64,000 nucleotides of DNA from Pycnopodia helianthoides (GCA_032158295.1 CM063254.1:7482614-7546613), one strand, 5' to 3'. Shown: positions 26,236 through 38,289, numbered from the stretch's first letter. The notes: generated by a model not told the origin, from the letters alone. Program-made: numbers and translations.

Positions 26236-26895
26236 AAATAAACGGTTGTCCAATAAGGACGTAAGTGAGGGGAGAGGGCCCGTACAGCCTCAACCAGAAT
26301 CCACAGTATCTGGCTAATAAACGTTGAGTAACCAAAGAATTACCCAGAACCCAACCTCGTCCCTAGTGGTGTACGATCTCGCCGCTCCATTCCCCCCCCC
26401 AAAAAAAAAAATTAAAATGTCTTGCTCGATCACAACCCCTGGAAATGTGACTTTGAATTATTCAAACATATCGGATATTTTAATTTATCCTTTGTTAAAT
26501 CCATTCTGAGTTAAAGAGGTACGCAGAGGGCACAATTAAAAAGAGGCATCAATTCATGGAGCAGGTGGTCCCCTCTCATTCTTCTTGGATCTTGTGATAT
26601 GTCTAGAACTGTATACAGTTTACGGTGACCATGTAAAAAAACATGATTCATTTGAAGTGGATTGCATCAAAATACTTGCATTTTGACATGTGTGAGCTAA
26701 GCCCCCTACACGCGAGCAAAGCCCCCTACAAGCACTTGAAAGTTTTTAAACAAGCATGTGCGCAGAGCAGTCACTTTTGGTTAGCCAATCAGCATTGTTT
26801 TTTCGGCACTTCCCTGGTGACGAGAGATATCAACAGGGCACGCTACCCATGGTAGCGAGGTTGCCAAGAACCTGATTCAAATGATAAATGCTTAC

Positions 26896-26987
26896 CTTCC
26901 AAAGACTGGATTGAGTGTGTTAGGAATGTAATTGTCATCTTCGTTGATCTTCTTCCTGCCCAGCTGTACTTTCAGATACGGATCAGA
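26896..26987 (-). CDS. Ferlin exon 17: C2E-type domain
   Basis: This is 92 nt, phase 0 to 2. It reads SDPYLKVQLGRKKINEDDNY and then IPNTLNPVFGR. SDPY carries conserved loop-1 aspartate, and NTLNPVFG is the typical C2 turn. Splice sites tgtttag and gtaagc. Confidence 0.98.
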
Positions 26988-27088
26988 CTAAACAATAAAA
27001 AGAATCAAAAATGCATTTACAGGATTTTCAGACTAGTGAAAATCTAGCGGTTTGAGGGCAAGTTTGCATCTTTAAAAATCATTCAAGG

Positions 27089-27257
27089 GCAAATCAGGAA
27101 AATCAGGGACAGTTCCCGGAATCAGGGACAGTTCCCGGAATCAGGGACAGTTCCCGGAATCAGGGACAGTCCCCGGAATCAGGGACAGTTCCCGGAATCA
27201 GGGACAGTTCCCAGAATCAGGGACAGTTCCCGGAATCAGGGACAGTTCCTTGAATCA
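27089..27257. repeat. 19-bp minisatellite (GGGACAGTTCCCGGAATCA)
   Basis: About 8-9 nearly identical units; GGGACAGTTCCC is partly palindromic. It starts about 60 nt into the intron after the ferlin donor at 27318. Confidence 0.95.
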
Positions 27258-27318
27258 GGGGGGGGGGGAGGAATCCAGACAAATCACAGTTCTTTTTGAT
27301 GGAGGAATGGGTTCTTAC

Positions 27319-27474
27319 CAGTCCGTTGGGGTCCTGTGGTTGCAGGTCAATGCATTTGATGACGTACACACGGACTACACACTCTACAGGAGCACTGGAT
27401 GGTAGATGTTTGAAGACCTTTGGTGGGAGTGGGGCTTTGGGATCTCCTGGTAAGGGATAAATCCTGAAGAGACC
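27319..27474 (-). CDS. Ferlin exon 16: start of C2E-type domain
   Basis: This is 156 nt, phase 0 to 0. GLFRIYPLPGDPKAPLPPKV leads to ECVVRVYVIKCIDLQPQDPN, the first C2E strands; DLQPQDPNGLSDPY (completed by the next exon) is the Ca2+-binding loop. A 19-bp minisatellite begins about 60 nt into the following intron. Confidence 0.98.
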
Positions 27475-27593
27475 CTGTAGTAAAGACATAAAAAACAGCG
27501 TTAATGCCTCGGATTAAAGACATAAAAAACAGCGCTAATGCCTCGGATTAAACACCAATAGCAAATAAATATACTGTTTATTTATTTCAAAAA

Positions 27594-27870
27594 GTTTTGG
27601 GTTGAGCAAAGAAAAATTTACCAGAGCAGGGGTCAATTTAAAAAAACTCTTCCTAACTTAGGACTAGTCCTAGGCAATGCTAAGATATGGGACTAGTCCT
27701 AAGTTAGGACCAATACTTAGGACTAGTCCTTAGAACTAGTCCTTAGGAATAGTCCTATCTCTTAGCATTGCCTAGGACTAGTCCCAAGTTAGGAAGAGTT
27801 TTGTGAAATCGACTCCAGGACTTGAACCTGCGAACTCCGGAACAATGTGCCGGCGCTCTATCAACTTTTG
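27594..27870 (-). mobile_element. tRNA-derived SINE (family S), copy B, interrupted
   Basis: The reverse SINE tail GGGTTGAGCAAAGAAAAATTTACCAGAGC stops at 27628 and resumes after the foldback element as GGACTTGAACCTGCGAACTCC...GCCGGCGCTCTATCAA. Confidence 0.8.
27629..27817. mobile_element. Foldback MITE inserted in a SINE
   Basis: Long arms ACTCTTCCTAACTTAGGACTAGTCCTAGGCAATGCTAAGA and the inverse TCTTAGCATTGCCTAGGACTAGTCCCAAGTTAGGAAGAGT enclose a core of repeated GGACTAGTCCT. The flanking CAGG/CAGG may be the target duplication. Confidence 0.85.
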
Positions 27871-28108
27871 TACAGGGGCCATGGTTTCAAAAGGGACCAT
27901 AGTCAGCATTTTATTCTTGAAAACTTTGTACATGTATGTAGAAGAGTTATTTCACAGCCAGTTCAGTTACACAATGTAGAGGATTGGCCAGCCACAAAAA
28001 CAAACTAAGAGCTTACCGGAGGTTTAGAATAAACGTATGGATGGTGACGGGGGTAGGTTTATCTTGCGGAAGAAATATGAAATCAAGGATTGTTCACCCC
28101 GTCGCTAC

Positions 28109-28240
28109 CTTAAACTCTCCAACACTGCTGGACTCTTCGTCGTCTTTGTCACTGCTTTTGCCACGGCCCAGTTCATAGGTGTTGCAGAAGTCGTTAAAAC
28201 TATTGTAGGGTTCAACTTTTTCCAGTGGGCCTTGGTACAG
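28109..28240 (-). CDS. Ferlin exon 15: linker before C2E-type domain
   Basis: This is 132 nt, phase 0 to 0. It contains LYQGPLEKVEPYNSFNDFCN, then TYELGRGKS, an acidic and serine run, and VGEFK. It aligns with the ferlin stretch after the DWWSK block in which F-x-D-F-x-x-T-Y/F-x-L-x-R-G-K is conserved. Donor gtagcg is less usual but keeps the phase. Confidence 0.95.
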
Positions 28241-28304
28241 CTGCAAGAAATTTATGATGTTGAGAAATGTATTTTTCCATTATTTTGAAGATGGCATTCA
28301 ACCA

Positions 28305-28442
28305 AGGTTTTAGTCAGGATTTGGTAAAAGGGTGTCCAAATTTGCTGGAATTTTAAAAACTGGGTGTCCAAATTGTTCACAATACATTTACATGTAAGTG
28401 ACAGATAAAACAGGGTGTCCAAATTTAAAACAGGGTGTCAAA
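28305..28442 (+). repeat. Dispersed repeat (GGGTGTCCAAATTT family), copy 2
   Basis: Matches 12970-13132. It directly precedes a LINE fragment. Confidence 0.75.
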
Positions 28443-28573
28443 CGAGTCCCTAAACTTTGTAAACCTCAATCCAAAAGAAGTTGGGGGGAACAGGCAATTG
28501 CTACAGCTGCTCCTCATTTGTGGAATTGGTTATCACTGCACATACAAACATCTAGTTCCTTAAAGTACTTTTA
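28443..28573 (+). pseudogene. LINE reverse-transcriptase C-terminus
   Basis: The plus frame reads RVPKLCKPQSKRSWGEQAIA, then TAAPHLWNWLSLHIQTSSSL and a stop. WGEQAIATAAPHLWN matches the ORF2 end of CR1/L2-type elements (W/Y-G-x-x-x-F-x-x-AAP-x-LWN). An AT-rich 3' part follows to about 28780. Confidence 0.8.
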
Positions 28574-29121
28574 AATCTCAACTCAAAATGCATTTGATGT
28601 CTCTAGCCTTTTTCTCGCTCAGTGTATTTGCATTTTCATTGTCATTTTCCATAAATATGTATTTGTAACTTTTTGTGTATTTTTTTTGTATTGTATTCTT
28701 GTAGGCACAATAAGCACTGTAAGGGTGGATATGTGCCCATTATAAGTTTAGTTATTATTGTTATTAGGCTATTATTAATACTATTGATTATCTAGCCTTA
28801 GGTAACTTTCCTGGTTTGGATCCTCAATTCAATTCAAATTATTTCAACTTGGGTTGTTTTGTTTTTTACAATAAAAAACACAACTGAATTACAGTCCGAA
28901 GACTACCGGTAAATAAGTCAAGTTTCCAAAGATAAAAAGCTGTTTTCTTGTATTCAATTCAGTTAAATTGTTATTTTCATGAAAATAAATTTCTATTGGG
29001 TCTTCATTTGTGCAACAGGATAGTGAACTCCAGAATCTAATTTTCAATGATTCACAGACTCTCTACGTGTACATCCCCCCCCTCCCGAAAAAGCAGTTCA
29101 CTTCCAAGAACACCAAAGTAA

Positions 29122-29215
29122 GGCCGCATCCAAATTAGCGATTACGGTTACGGGTGTTCTATACTTTCACGCATGATGACGCGGAAATCTAGCCATAGCC
29201 GCAAATACAGACACG
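29122..29215. mobile_element. MITE with GGCGGCTAyrGCTACGGCT ends, copy 2
   Basis: Starts GGCCGCATCCAAATTAGCGATTACGG and ends AGCCATAGCCGCAAATACAGACACGGC. Confidence 0.65.
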
Positions 29216-29281
29216 GCACCACATCCTGAAATCATGGTGGATATAAAAACAATGACAAATCCGTCAGTCGTCAATTCTCAC

Positions 29282-29386
29282 CTGTAGTGTATCATATCCT
29301 CTCTGTAGGTAGTCACCGCATTTCTCCACTTCCCCGATGGAGGCATAGTACTTGGACCACCAGTCAATCTCATCCTCGTTCACTTC
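29282..29386 (-). CDS. Ferlin exon 14: [12 protein letters not shown] block
   Basis: This is 105 nt, phase 0 to 0. It reads [20 protein letters not shown], then [15 protein letters not shown], a diagnostic block present in myoferlin and dysferlin just before the C2E-type domain. Splice sites tggtttcag and gtgag. The intron upstream is nearly 9.6 kb long. Confidence 0.98.
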
Positions 29387-29591
29387 CTGAAACCAGAAAA
29401 CAATAGGGTCATACTTTACTTTACTTGCAAGTGCGTCGGCCCGAACGCCCGAGTGTGGGCGGACACAAAAAACAAAGAAGTAACCACATGAGTAAGTCCA
29501 CGATGACTCACCCTACATCAGAACATGGGGCTTTCTGAATACCACCATTTGATCCATTTCTCAGGCCAGTGTACAAGTACAAAAAAATTTC

Positions 29592-29850
29592 AAATACCAA
29601 GTAATAAATCACATGGGAAACTGACTGGGTAAATTGTAAATAATTTTAGTTAGGGTTGAACACAGAAAAGTTGACTAGAATGGGACTTGAACCTGCGACC
29701 TCTTAACATGCCGGCGCTATACCAACCGAGCTATCTAGCCCTAATGTTGGCGGTCTCCCTATTTTGTCAATATCTTTGTCCGGGGGTGCCAGTCCGAAGC
29801 CAAACTCCTTAAGGTGATCCCCTCTGCTGCCGCTTCCCAGGTTGCACCGT
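29592..29850 (-). mobile_element. tRNA-derived SINE (family S), copy C
   Basis: Includes GGGACTTGAACCTGCGACC, CCGGCGCTATACCAACCGAGCTATCTAGCC and the 5' leader AGCCAAACTCCTTAAGG...CTGCTGCCGCTTCCCAGGTTGC. It lies head to head with copy D. Confidence 0.8.
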
Positions 29851-29869
29851 AAATTTGGGTGTGATCCCT

Positions 29870-30050
29870 GGCTATACGGCAGTTTCAGGTGGAATGACTG
29901 GCACCCGCGGACAAAGACAAAAAAAGGACGCTGCCAACATTAGGGCCTAGATAGCTCGGTCGGTAGAGCGCTGGCACTTTTAATCCAGAGGTCACAAGTT
30001 TAAAACTTGCTTTAGCAAAACAAATTCTTTGTTCAACCCTAAATTAAAAA
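29870..30050 (+). mobile_element. tRNA-derived SINE (family S), copy D
   Basis: Opposite orientation to copy C and about 20 bp away. It carries TAGATAGCTCGGTCGGTAGAGCGCTGGC and a decayed box B (AAGTTTAAAACTTGC). Confidence 0.8.
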
Positions 30051-30407
30051 TAACAAACGTAACATCCACAACAGGAAAAAAGTTGAACCCGCTAGAACCA
30101 AACAGATTGCCTACAAAAAAAATGAATTCTCTTCTCTAGCTGGCACACATAAAAATATCTGGTTGTAGAATGATTTTTTTAAACTAAAAATGTTAAAGAG
30201 AGCAACTCTCAACAAATCAACTCTAGAAAATCAATCACTACGGTGGATTTCTAATCATGACTCTTGTGTTCAACCTAACAGAAATGCTCATGGAATTGCC
30301 AACATGAACGCGTAGGTTTTAACTTTCCACATTAATAGTAATATCACTATCCGACGATGTCCAATGCTAAATAAATCGAATTTTCAGCCCTACATGATCA
30401 GGGGTCG

Positions 30408-30545
30408 ATTCCTCAAAGAGCTAAGAATGATCTTGAGTGCGAATCCATCTTAGCTGCTAAGCAAAGTGCCATGTCACAGTTACAAATCACCATGGTGATA
30501 CTGACAACTCATCTTAAGATGAATCTGAGATCTTCATGAAATCGA
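30408..30545. mobile_element. Foldback MITE (AGGGCTCRATTTCACAAAG family), copy 3
   Basis: Begins AGGGGTCGATTCCTCAAAGAGCTAAGAATGATCTTGAG and ends CTCATCTTAAGATGAATCTGAGATCTTCATGAAATCGAGC; it shares the ATCACCATGGTGAT core. Confidence 0.7.
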
Positions 30546-30756
30546 GCACAGACTTCAACAACCTCTTTACACAACAGGCAACAGGTACAGTTTCCCATTA
30601 TACCATACAAACTCGTCCACAAAAAATAAAAAATTTAATAAAAACAAAAACAAACAAACATTACTTGCAGTTTACACCTTTGCATTTATATATATTTTTT
30701 TGTTGGAAATTTTAAAAAACGAAAGCTAACGCAGTCTTCCTGCAGGGCAACCATGG

Positions 30757-30876
30757 CCCAATTTCATGGCGCTGATAACCGTGGAATTCTGGGCTTACGG
30801 CTCGCAGACTTCTCCGCTTTTCTTGGTGTCAAAAGTGCATTAATCCTGCAGTACACAGCGCCGTGAAATTGGGCAA
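30757..30876. mobile_element. Short foldback repeat (GCCCAATTTCATGGCGCTG)
   Basis: The left end GCCCAATTTCATGGCGCTG is inverted at the right as CAGCGCCGTGAAATTGGGC. Confidence 0.7.
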
Positions 30877-30917
30877 AAATACCGGCCTTTCCCCTGACCC
30901 TTCATTTTAAATAATCA

Positions 30918-31317
30918 GGGCTCGAATTTGACACTGGACCGCAGGCCAGAGGCCAGTGATTTTAGCATTGGGCCAGTAAGCTCATGACTGGACAAGTCCG
31001 GCGGTCTTGTGTTTTCACTCTAATAACAATTCATGTACCTCACTCTATAATATCTTGAACAGAAACAAATTATGTTACATAGTTGACTTTAAGTAATGAT
31101 TTGAAATATACTTAATACCCTTGAAGACAAATGAGGTAAATCTTCTCTTATATATATGTCTTAGTGCTTGTTCAGTTAAATGCAAGTTAAACTGTGCAAG
31201 GAAGTCTTTTCTCAGTTTGAATCTGGTCTTGTAGAATTATTTCTGGTCCAGTAAACATTTTGAGGTACAAGTCCTGTGGTCTTGTGGAACTTTCACCCAA
31301 ATTCGAGCCCCGAATAA
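30918..31317. mobile_element. MITE-like repeat with GGGCTCGAATTTGnnAC ends
   Basis: The left end GGGCTCGAATTTGACACTGGACC is mirrored by CACCCAAATTCGAGCCCC at the right. A related CTGGTC/CCAGCCGGACC-rich segment lies at 35690-35935. Confidence 0.5.
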
Positions 31318-33211
31318 CCCACCCAGCTAATATACTCAACTTTTTACTTGCCCGCAGAAAGATTTAAAGTTGCTTAGAGCTTAGGGTTGCCATGATTTAA
31401 AATCATATTGTCATTTATGTATTGTTCACACAGACAAAAGAGCAAAAATAAAGCCTTCTTTTTTCAAAAAGAAAAGAAAACAAGAACATTTTCATCGCAT
31501 ATTTAAAGATTTTTTCAGCGGCCCACTGATAAGAAGTGTTTTTTTTTTACCAGTCTGCCTTAGTTCCCACCAGACAGTGTACGCCGGGCTAGTGTTAAAG
31601 GGAGAGCACTGTCCATAACAATTCATGCCCTTCACCGCATTGCCTGGTACCCATACACTTCACATTTTAAAAAAACAACCAAGGATGCCTCGGCAAATTA
31701 AAACAAACTGTGATAAATCATGCGAGGGATTATACCACAATGTTGTCTGCTATGACTACGCCCCCCCCCCCTCCCTAGTCGCTACACCCCTGACTGTCAG
31801 CCCAAACCATATCCACTACATCAATGACACATAACACTGATTCCTGCCACATCGTTCAATGAACATAAGCAAAATATGTAACAAACATGAGGATAATGAA
31901 AATGAAACGGACTGGGGAAAAAACCAAAAACCCAGTTCTGGACATGAAGATAATGAGAATGAAACAGACATTTACCGGAATGAATCGTACATCCGAGTCG
32001 GAAGAATTAAGCTGGACGTATGGCACAGGAATTAAAGGGGAATGTTAGCGTTAATACATGGTATGATCAATGTAAGAAATGGTGAGCTGTTCACAATGAA
32101 AAGACATATTGTACTACTTGGAAACATTCATGTTTTTTTTTTCCTTTAACTAAAATTGACTGTACTGCCAAATATAATCTTGGCAGATGTACATGTACAT
32201 GTACCATGCAGTATTCCTTTGGTGAATTGGAATGATAAAATTTCGAGTAATGAGAAGAATTATTTTCTTGACCTCCAAATGAAAATACCAGAACTCTCCA
32301 CATCCCCACCAATGAAAATAGACAAAATATGACTCTGTCTTTAAAAATGTTGCAATAAAATGCTGATCAAAAATTCTAACAAAAGATTATCACTTGTTAC
32401 AAAAAGTTTTTAAAAATATAATATTAAAAGCATTACATGCTATACAACCACAGAGACAAAAGATAAACTGCTATATAAGCGCCAAAATGTATTTAAATTT
32501 TGTATCAACGATCTATCTCACTCAAGAAAAGTGCTGTTTGAAACAGCCATTGGATTTGTTTAAGGGCCATCTTGAAAGGTAGGGTCATAGCTTGGTAATT
32601 ACCCCAAAAATGAATGACTATAAAAACTTACTTGGTGAGAAGTAGTATAAACTATTTTGAGAAAGGATTCCCCCTCAAGTAACATGGTTTGGTGATTTTT
32701 CACCCAAAAATATTGGAATCTGAGAAACGATTCATGCATGAATCTCAGATTTCTGAGGGTTGGTGTTTGTTTGTAAATGCTGTAGCCAGAGATGCGGTTG
32801 GTAGTACCCGCTGTCACCTCGCTAAACGTGGATGGATTTGATATTCTTGTGAAAAGACAGTGACAGTATTTTGCTGCTTCCTCAGCAAGTAGACGGTGAA
32901 TTCAGCTGAAACTTTCACAGGTGACTTTGAATGTGTATCTTTCTTTATAACTTTGCCTATAAACCAGCATTACACTGACAAAAGCCAATCTATGACCCTA
33001 CCTATAAAGGTAATGTTCAGCTAATAAATAATCTGGGTTTTGTTCACACTGAGTCAACAATCCTGTTGGTAAGTCATTACGTCACACACACTCCCATCTG
33101 CTGTCCGCAGCAAAGTTCTGGCTATTTCCAGCTCCAAAGCATCGGTTGGTGTAATTTTCAACAATCATTTTTATGTTTAGAAAATGATCATTCCGAGTGG
33201 AACATGAGGCT

Positions 33212-33501
33212 TTAACACGTTGACTGCTGCCTACGAGTATATTCGTAGTAACAGGTGTAACCGCTTCTGCCACTAGGAGTATACTTGTAGGGAATGAAAG
33301 GGCTTTGTATTGTTAATTGAATACACTGGCATCACTGAGCACGCAACAAATACGCTTCTGGCAGTGGTGAGGACATACATCCTTAGAATGTGTATGTTCA
33401 ATTTTTTTTTTGTATAGTAGCTATTTGGTATGCACGCATGCGCACCGCACTTGGCAAATGGGAACGCCCTACGAATCTGTGACCGGCAGTCAACGAGTTA
33501 A
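33212..33501 (+). mobile_element. TTAA-bounded MITE, family C
   Basis: Starts TTAACACGTTGACTGCTGCC and ends GGCAGTCAACGAGTTAA. TTAA ends plus 14-15 bp inverted repeats fit a piggyBac-type non-autonomous element. One copy seen. Confidence 0.8.
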
Positions 33502-33724
33502 AAGACTTGTGAAAAGAAACTTTTTTAAATTATAAAAAAAACCAAACATAAACCCTAGTGCATTTTCTATTGGCTTCTTGCAATCGTTGGAGCCAGGTTG
33601 TGTGAGGCGAGCGTGGTTTATTTACGTCCCACTTACGAACAGGGTATCATGCTTCCTGGACATGTGACTTTAGCCGGTAGTTTGTCACATGTCCTAACTG
33701 AACATGAATGAGATGGAAACATTG

Positions 33725-33835
33725 GCGGCTATGGCTACTACTGCTGCTAGGAGTGCTGCATCCCATACTTCAACGCATGACGACACGGCGATCCAGCCGT
33801 AGCCGTAGCCATAGCCGCCAATTCGGACACGACCA
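33725..33835. mobile_element. MITE with GGCGGCTAyrGCTACGGCT ends, copy 3
   Basis: ATTGGCGGCTATGGCTAC at the left and GTAGCCATAGCCGCCAATTCGGACACG at the right form a clear inverted repeat. Confidence 0.8.
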
Positions 33836-34569
33836 AAGAATCATCTGAATTTACTCCATCAAGACAATTACAATCATACACTACATGTGCATTAAGCAAA
33901 GCTCACAGACGAAATCACAACACTTGGGACTGAACTTGCAAAGCGTAGACACAAAAGAGCCACACAAAAAAGCAGCCAAACTGTTTTACAATGGAGAATC
34001 CTATTTCAAGATGATCACAATTCCAGCTGGCGACAGAAGATGCTTAGCATTTTCCTGAAAGCCTTTATGAAACTGCTTACAATCTTAAAATCGCTTGAGA
34101 AAATGGGGGGGGGGGGGATTTTTCTGCAGCACCCAAGTATTGACAACTTGAGTGGTAACAGCAAAATGAAGCTACCAGAGTTGTTCACACAGAGCGTTCT
34201 GTGTTCCTGAGGCAAAGCAGAGGGTTCCTAGAACATTCAAAGGATAATTGAGGGGAACTAATTTGACAAACGACTAGGATCACAAAGGGAGACTAGATTT
34301 ATTTACTGTTTCACGGTGGAAGGGATTACAAAGGGAGACTAACAGATGTGTTGGGGGGGAATAAGGTTGCTATAACAATAACTACAAACAGGAGGATGAG
34401 GGTTACGTCACAATGCTGCATGACAGACCTTTCTCTTACTAATCTTGTCTTACAAATACAGACCTAGAATTTCCTCAGGAGGCATGGAGGTGACCATAGC
34501 CTTTGTTGCCCCTGGTCTTGGCTTCGGATGCTCATAGTCTTAGCCTTGGTGCCCCTTCAAAATATTCCA

Positions 34570-34925
34570 ACAGACAGTATAGACCATGTGAACGTTGTTT
34601 ACAATAAGTGTGACCTTGTACATTCTTTGAGTATTCTGGCAGGCAAGATACTACACTGGTCCTATGGGAAAGTTGACATTTTGTGTCATAATTTCCACAT
34701 AAAACCAAGAGTTATGAAAGTAAAAGCTGGACAAGTTTTTCGATGTGCCCCCTTTCATCATATCAAAAGTTGATAAGAATTAGACAGTGCAATCTCCATA
34801 AAATATAAGATCTTATGCTTTCTTCCATTGAGCTGTGTACAAATCGTGCCTGCAGGAAGTCCAGGCTCTGTGGCTCTTTTGTAAACATGTGATGTCACAG
34901 GTCACATCGTCTATAGATTTTTCCT
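34570..34925 (-). repeat. Dispersed repeat (CACAGAGCCTGGACTTCC family), copy 2
   Basis: Reverse copy of 16530-16860, ending GTGATGTCACAGGTCACATCGTCTATAG. Confidence 0.85.
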
Positions 34926-36199
34926 CCAAAGTGCACTTAAAATGGCCTTACCTTTTCAAAGATGAAATTCCATAACAAAATTTTGTAACTTAAAAAAAAA
35001 AAACTTTCACAATTAAAATGGCCCTGCCCTTGCAAAGATACAATTCCAAAACTGAATGTTGTAACAAAATGGGCGGACACTTTGGAAAGATCTTTAAACA
35101 TTTTTGTTGGTGGTATTTACGAATAAAAGATTCTTTTAAAATCAAATTTTGGTGTCACACTACAGACCCTTGTTCTGTGGTTTAATGGTCTACATTACTC
35201 GGTGTCATTTGTAAAAGACAAGCGAACAGGGTGTGAGAAAGGTCTTTCAACAACATTCACAATAAAAATACAAACATGTACAACCCAAAAAAAATGACAA
35301 CATAGTTTGACTGCTTGACTGCGTGAACACCGGTAACACATGCAAGGTACCCTTACCTCATACCATCTGGTAAGATCACTTAGAACTATATTAATGACCA
35401 AGGGAATAAGGGGAAAAAACGATTGAACAGCCCCATTCAAAAATACAATTTTTTTAAAGTCCTTTCACCAGCAACAGTGATCGAAACTGAACAAGTTAGG
35501 TGGGACACACACAGGAATTGAACGGGAAATATAAGTAATCTGACGCCAGGGAAGTTCAAATCCAGTTTGTGATTGGAAATAATTTGAACAACAAATCCCG
35601 ACAAACTGGCACCACTGCGACCCCTTGATTTTACAAGATTTGTTTTCCAGGATTTAAAGACCTATAGATCACCACAAATGGAATGCTATACAGTGGTCGT
35701 CCTAAAACAAAATAAAATTGGTAAATAGCCGGCAGGACAAGTTAGCAGGTCGTTTCATTTGTCCGTCAGCTTTTTCACTGGTCCACATTTCATTTTAAAT
35801 AGGGATGCTTTTCAACACGGAAATAGCCAGCCGGACCACTTGGAGATAATTTTGACTGGTCCTCGGGTGTCTTTGCTGGCATTTGGCCAGCGGACCACTG
35901 TTAAAGGTGGGGGGGGGGACCACGACGCTGCCGGTTTAATACTTTGATATATCATTTCTTCCACTTGAGAGAAACATCATATCTTTCAAGAAAGTTTAGA
36001 GACAACTTTAGGGAGATCTATATTTTTTTTAAACTGGCAATCAGGGAAAAAAACAAGGCAAAAGGCAAGCCTGTCAGGCAGATGTTAACTTCCGACAAGC
36101 GAGTGTTTATAACCACAGGTTTGAGTCATTGCAATATTTTTGTATTTTCCCAAGAAGAATCTCCAAATTACTTAGGCGAAGGGGGGAGGGGTTGGTTTA

Positions 36200-36500
36200 G
36201 AGGAGCAAAGTTATAAGGCTGGATGCAGGGTTTGAGGGTCTTAATCAACATGCTCTTAGCTTGAAATCCATTCACCAACTCCCTCTACAGAACCATGATA
36301 AATCAGAACAATCAAAATATGACACTCCGACGTCCAAAACTTTTTGGACAGTTTCACAATTTGCACATTCAAAGGGCCTGATACTTCAAAGAGGCAACAG
36401 AGGCAATTGCCTCCATGCCCCTGGTCATTGCCTTGATGCCCCTTGAAATGGTCCAGTAGAAATGTACACATCCCTCACAGAGGTGCTCTTTATAGACTGT
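36200..36500. repeat. Dispersed repeat with CCCCTGGTCATTGCCTTGATGCCCC
   Basis: Contains TGCCTCCATGCCCCTGG and a GGTGCTCTTTATAGACTGTGCAAGTCTC end. The pieces flanking the MITE at 37103-37419 match this element, so that MITE inserted into another copy of it. Confidence 0.6.
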
Positions 36501-37102
36501 GCAAGTCTCATGCGTAGCGAAAACGAGAAAACAACTTGAACGAAGACTATAATTTTCTTTGAATTCAAATCTTCTTGTTAAACTCTATTTACACAAAATT
36601 CTTGAAAATAAAAATACCCATAGCAATTTGTTAAAAATACAATTTAGATTTTTTATACAGAACATAATTTTTGTTAGTGTAACCATTGAAACAAAGTTAA
36701 AACTTGGGACGAGGTTGCTTACTAATTAGAAACCCCATTTGCCAATCACGCCCGAATTTGTGCGACCATTACATGGGCTTAATGATAACATGAACGTCAG
36801 TTGGGCAAAATTCTTAACTGTTTATAAGTGGCGTGAAACGGACGTCAAGTCTTATTCTCAGGTTTTTGTTGATGATTTGTGAACTGTATTTACTTTCACA
36901 TATTTCATGGCTAAATGTTTACTTTCCCAACAATGTGATATAATTTGTATAGCCATAAACTTCAACTACGTTAAGCTAAAGTATTTGAAGAAACAGAATC
37001 GCGCACACATAAAACTCAATAAGTCAATCCCTGAAGCTCAAATACGCGCGAGACTTGCACAGTCTTTTTGCCTCCATGCCCCTTGAAATGTTCCAGTAGT
37101 TG

Positions 37103-37419
37103 TTAACCCTTCCAGTGCCGCCAACGTTCTGAAACGTCAAACAAAGTATCCATCCACAGGCCGCCAACATTCCCATACGTTCTACTAGTCGACCCCAAAA
37201 AATATAAATGCCCTCTGGATAAAGAACGGCCAAAACACGACCGGCACGGAACCCTTCGAGCGCCGCCAACGTTCTGAAACGTCAAACTGAATCTCCATTC
37301 ACAGGCCGCCAACGTTCATTTACGTTCTACTACTCAAAAATTTTTTTTTTTTTTTTTTTTTAAATGGCCGGCCTGTGGATTGAGAATTTTTAAAACAAGG
37401 CTGGCACTCTAAGGGTTAA
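37103..37419 (-). mobile_element. TTAA-bounded MITE, family A copy 1
   Basis: Starts TTAACCCTTCCAGTGCCGCC and ends GGCTGGCACTCTAAGGGTTAA. Inside, GCCGCCAACGTTCTGAAACGTCAAAC and an ACAGGCCGCCAACrTTC segment each occur twice, and there is a T run of about 20. The opposite-orientation copy is at 58904-59222. Confidence 0.9.
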
Positions 37420-37802
37420 TTCAATCTTCTCTCTCAGAGGTGCCCCTTTATAAAAGGCAAACTGCCTCCCCCTTATAAGAACGAAGTATCAGGCCCGCGA
37501 ACGTTGAACATCTTTTATCAACTGTCCTCAACTTTTAAAAAGAATGAATGAAACCAAGAGTATTTCACTAACCAACGATCTAAAAGAAAAATTCAAAGTA
37601 AGATACCTCTATAGCCAGAAACCGGCACTTAACCCAAAGACATGAAAGAATGTCAGTATGAAATTGATACAAACCTGAACATAATTGAGTTGCTTTTTAC
37701 CGAAAGCCACCATTCGTTTGAACTTCTGAGTAGTGTGTTGAGCATTGTCGAAAAAAGGACCATGTGTACATTTTTAGTTCACACATAATTATTAGCAAGC
37801 AA

Positions 37803-38256
37803 TCAACAACACACAATGTGAATATCGCTACAAGAATAACTGTAGTCGCCGCTGGCCGTTGTCACGACATCATCCACCAGGTCACCAAACCGCAACCATA
37901 GCAACTGGTTGCACCGTCCGGTACACACAAACAGTGCCATATTGGAATCAAAATCGTTCTCCTTCGGGAACCGAAAAATTACTGCCCTTATGACTTTCAC
38001 AAATATGATTACAGCCTACTGCAAAGCAGTTCATCATATTTTACCATTATTTTTGGCCAGATTTTGATACTATCATGACATCAGTAAATGTAAGTTGGTA
38101 CTCTGTGTCGAGTGTACCATCAAATGCGTTGTATGGACGTGTCAAGGATGTGAGCATGACCTCGGGAGGAAGTGATGTCGGACTACGATGGCGAACAACC
38201 AGGTAAAAATCCATAGCTATCGGAACAGTGCGCATACTTAAAGACAAATGTGACAC
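37803..38256 (-). other. Unassigned coding-like stretch in a ferlin intron
   Basis: Two adjoining minus-strand frames (38047-38256, and 37803-38000) have a coding-like codon mix, for example TSLTRPYNAFDGTLDTEYQL. I do not recognise them and cannot place splice sites that join the ferlin frame. Possibly a decayed transposon ORF. Confidence 0.2.
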
Positions 38257-38289
38257 CCTTGTAGAGTACGTTAGTGTACGTTAGTCATG

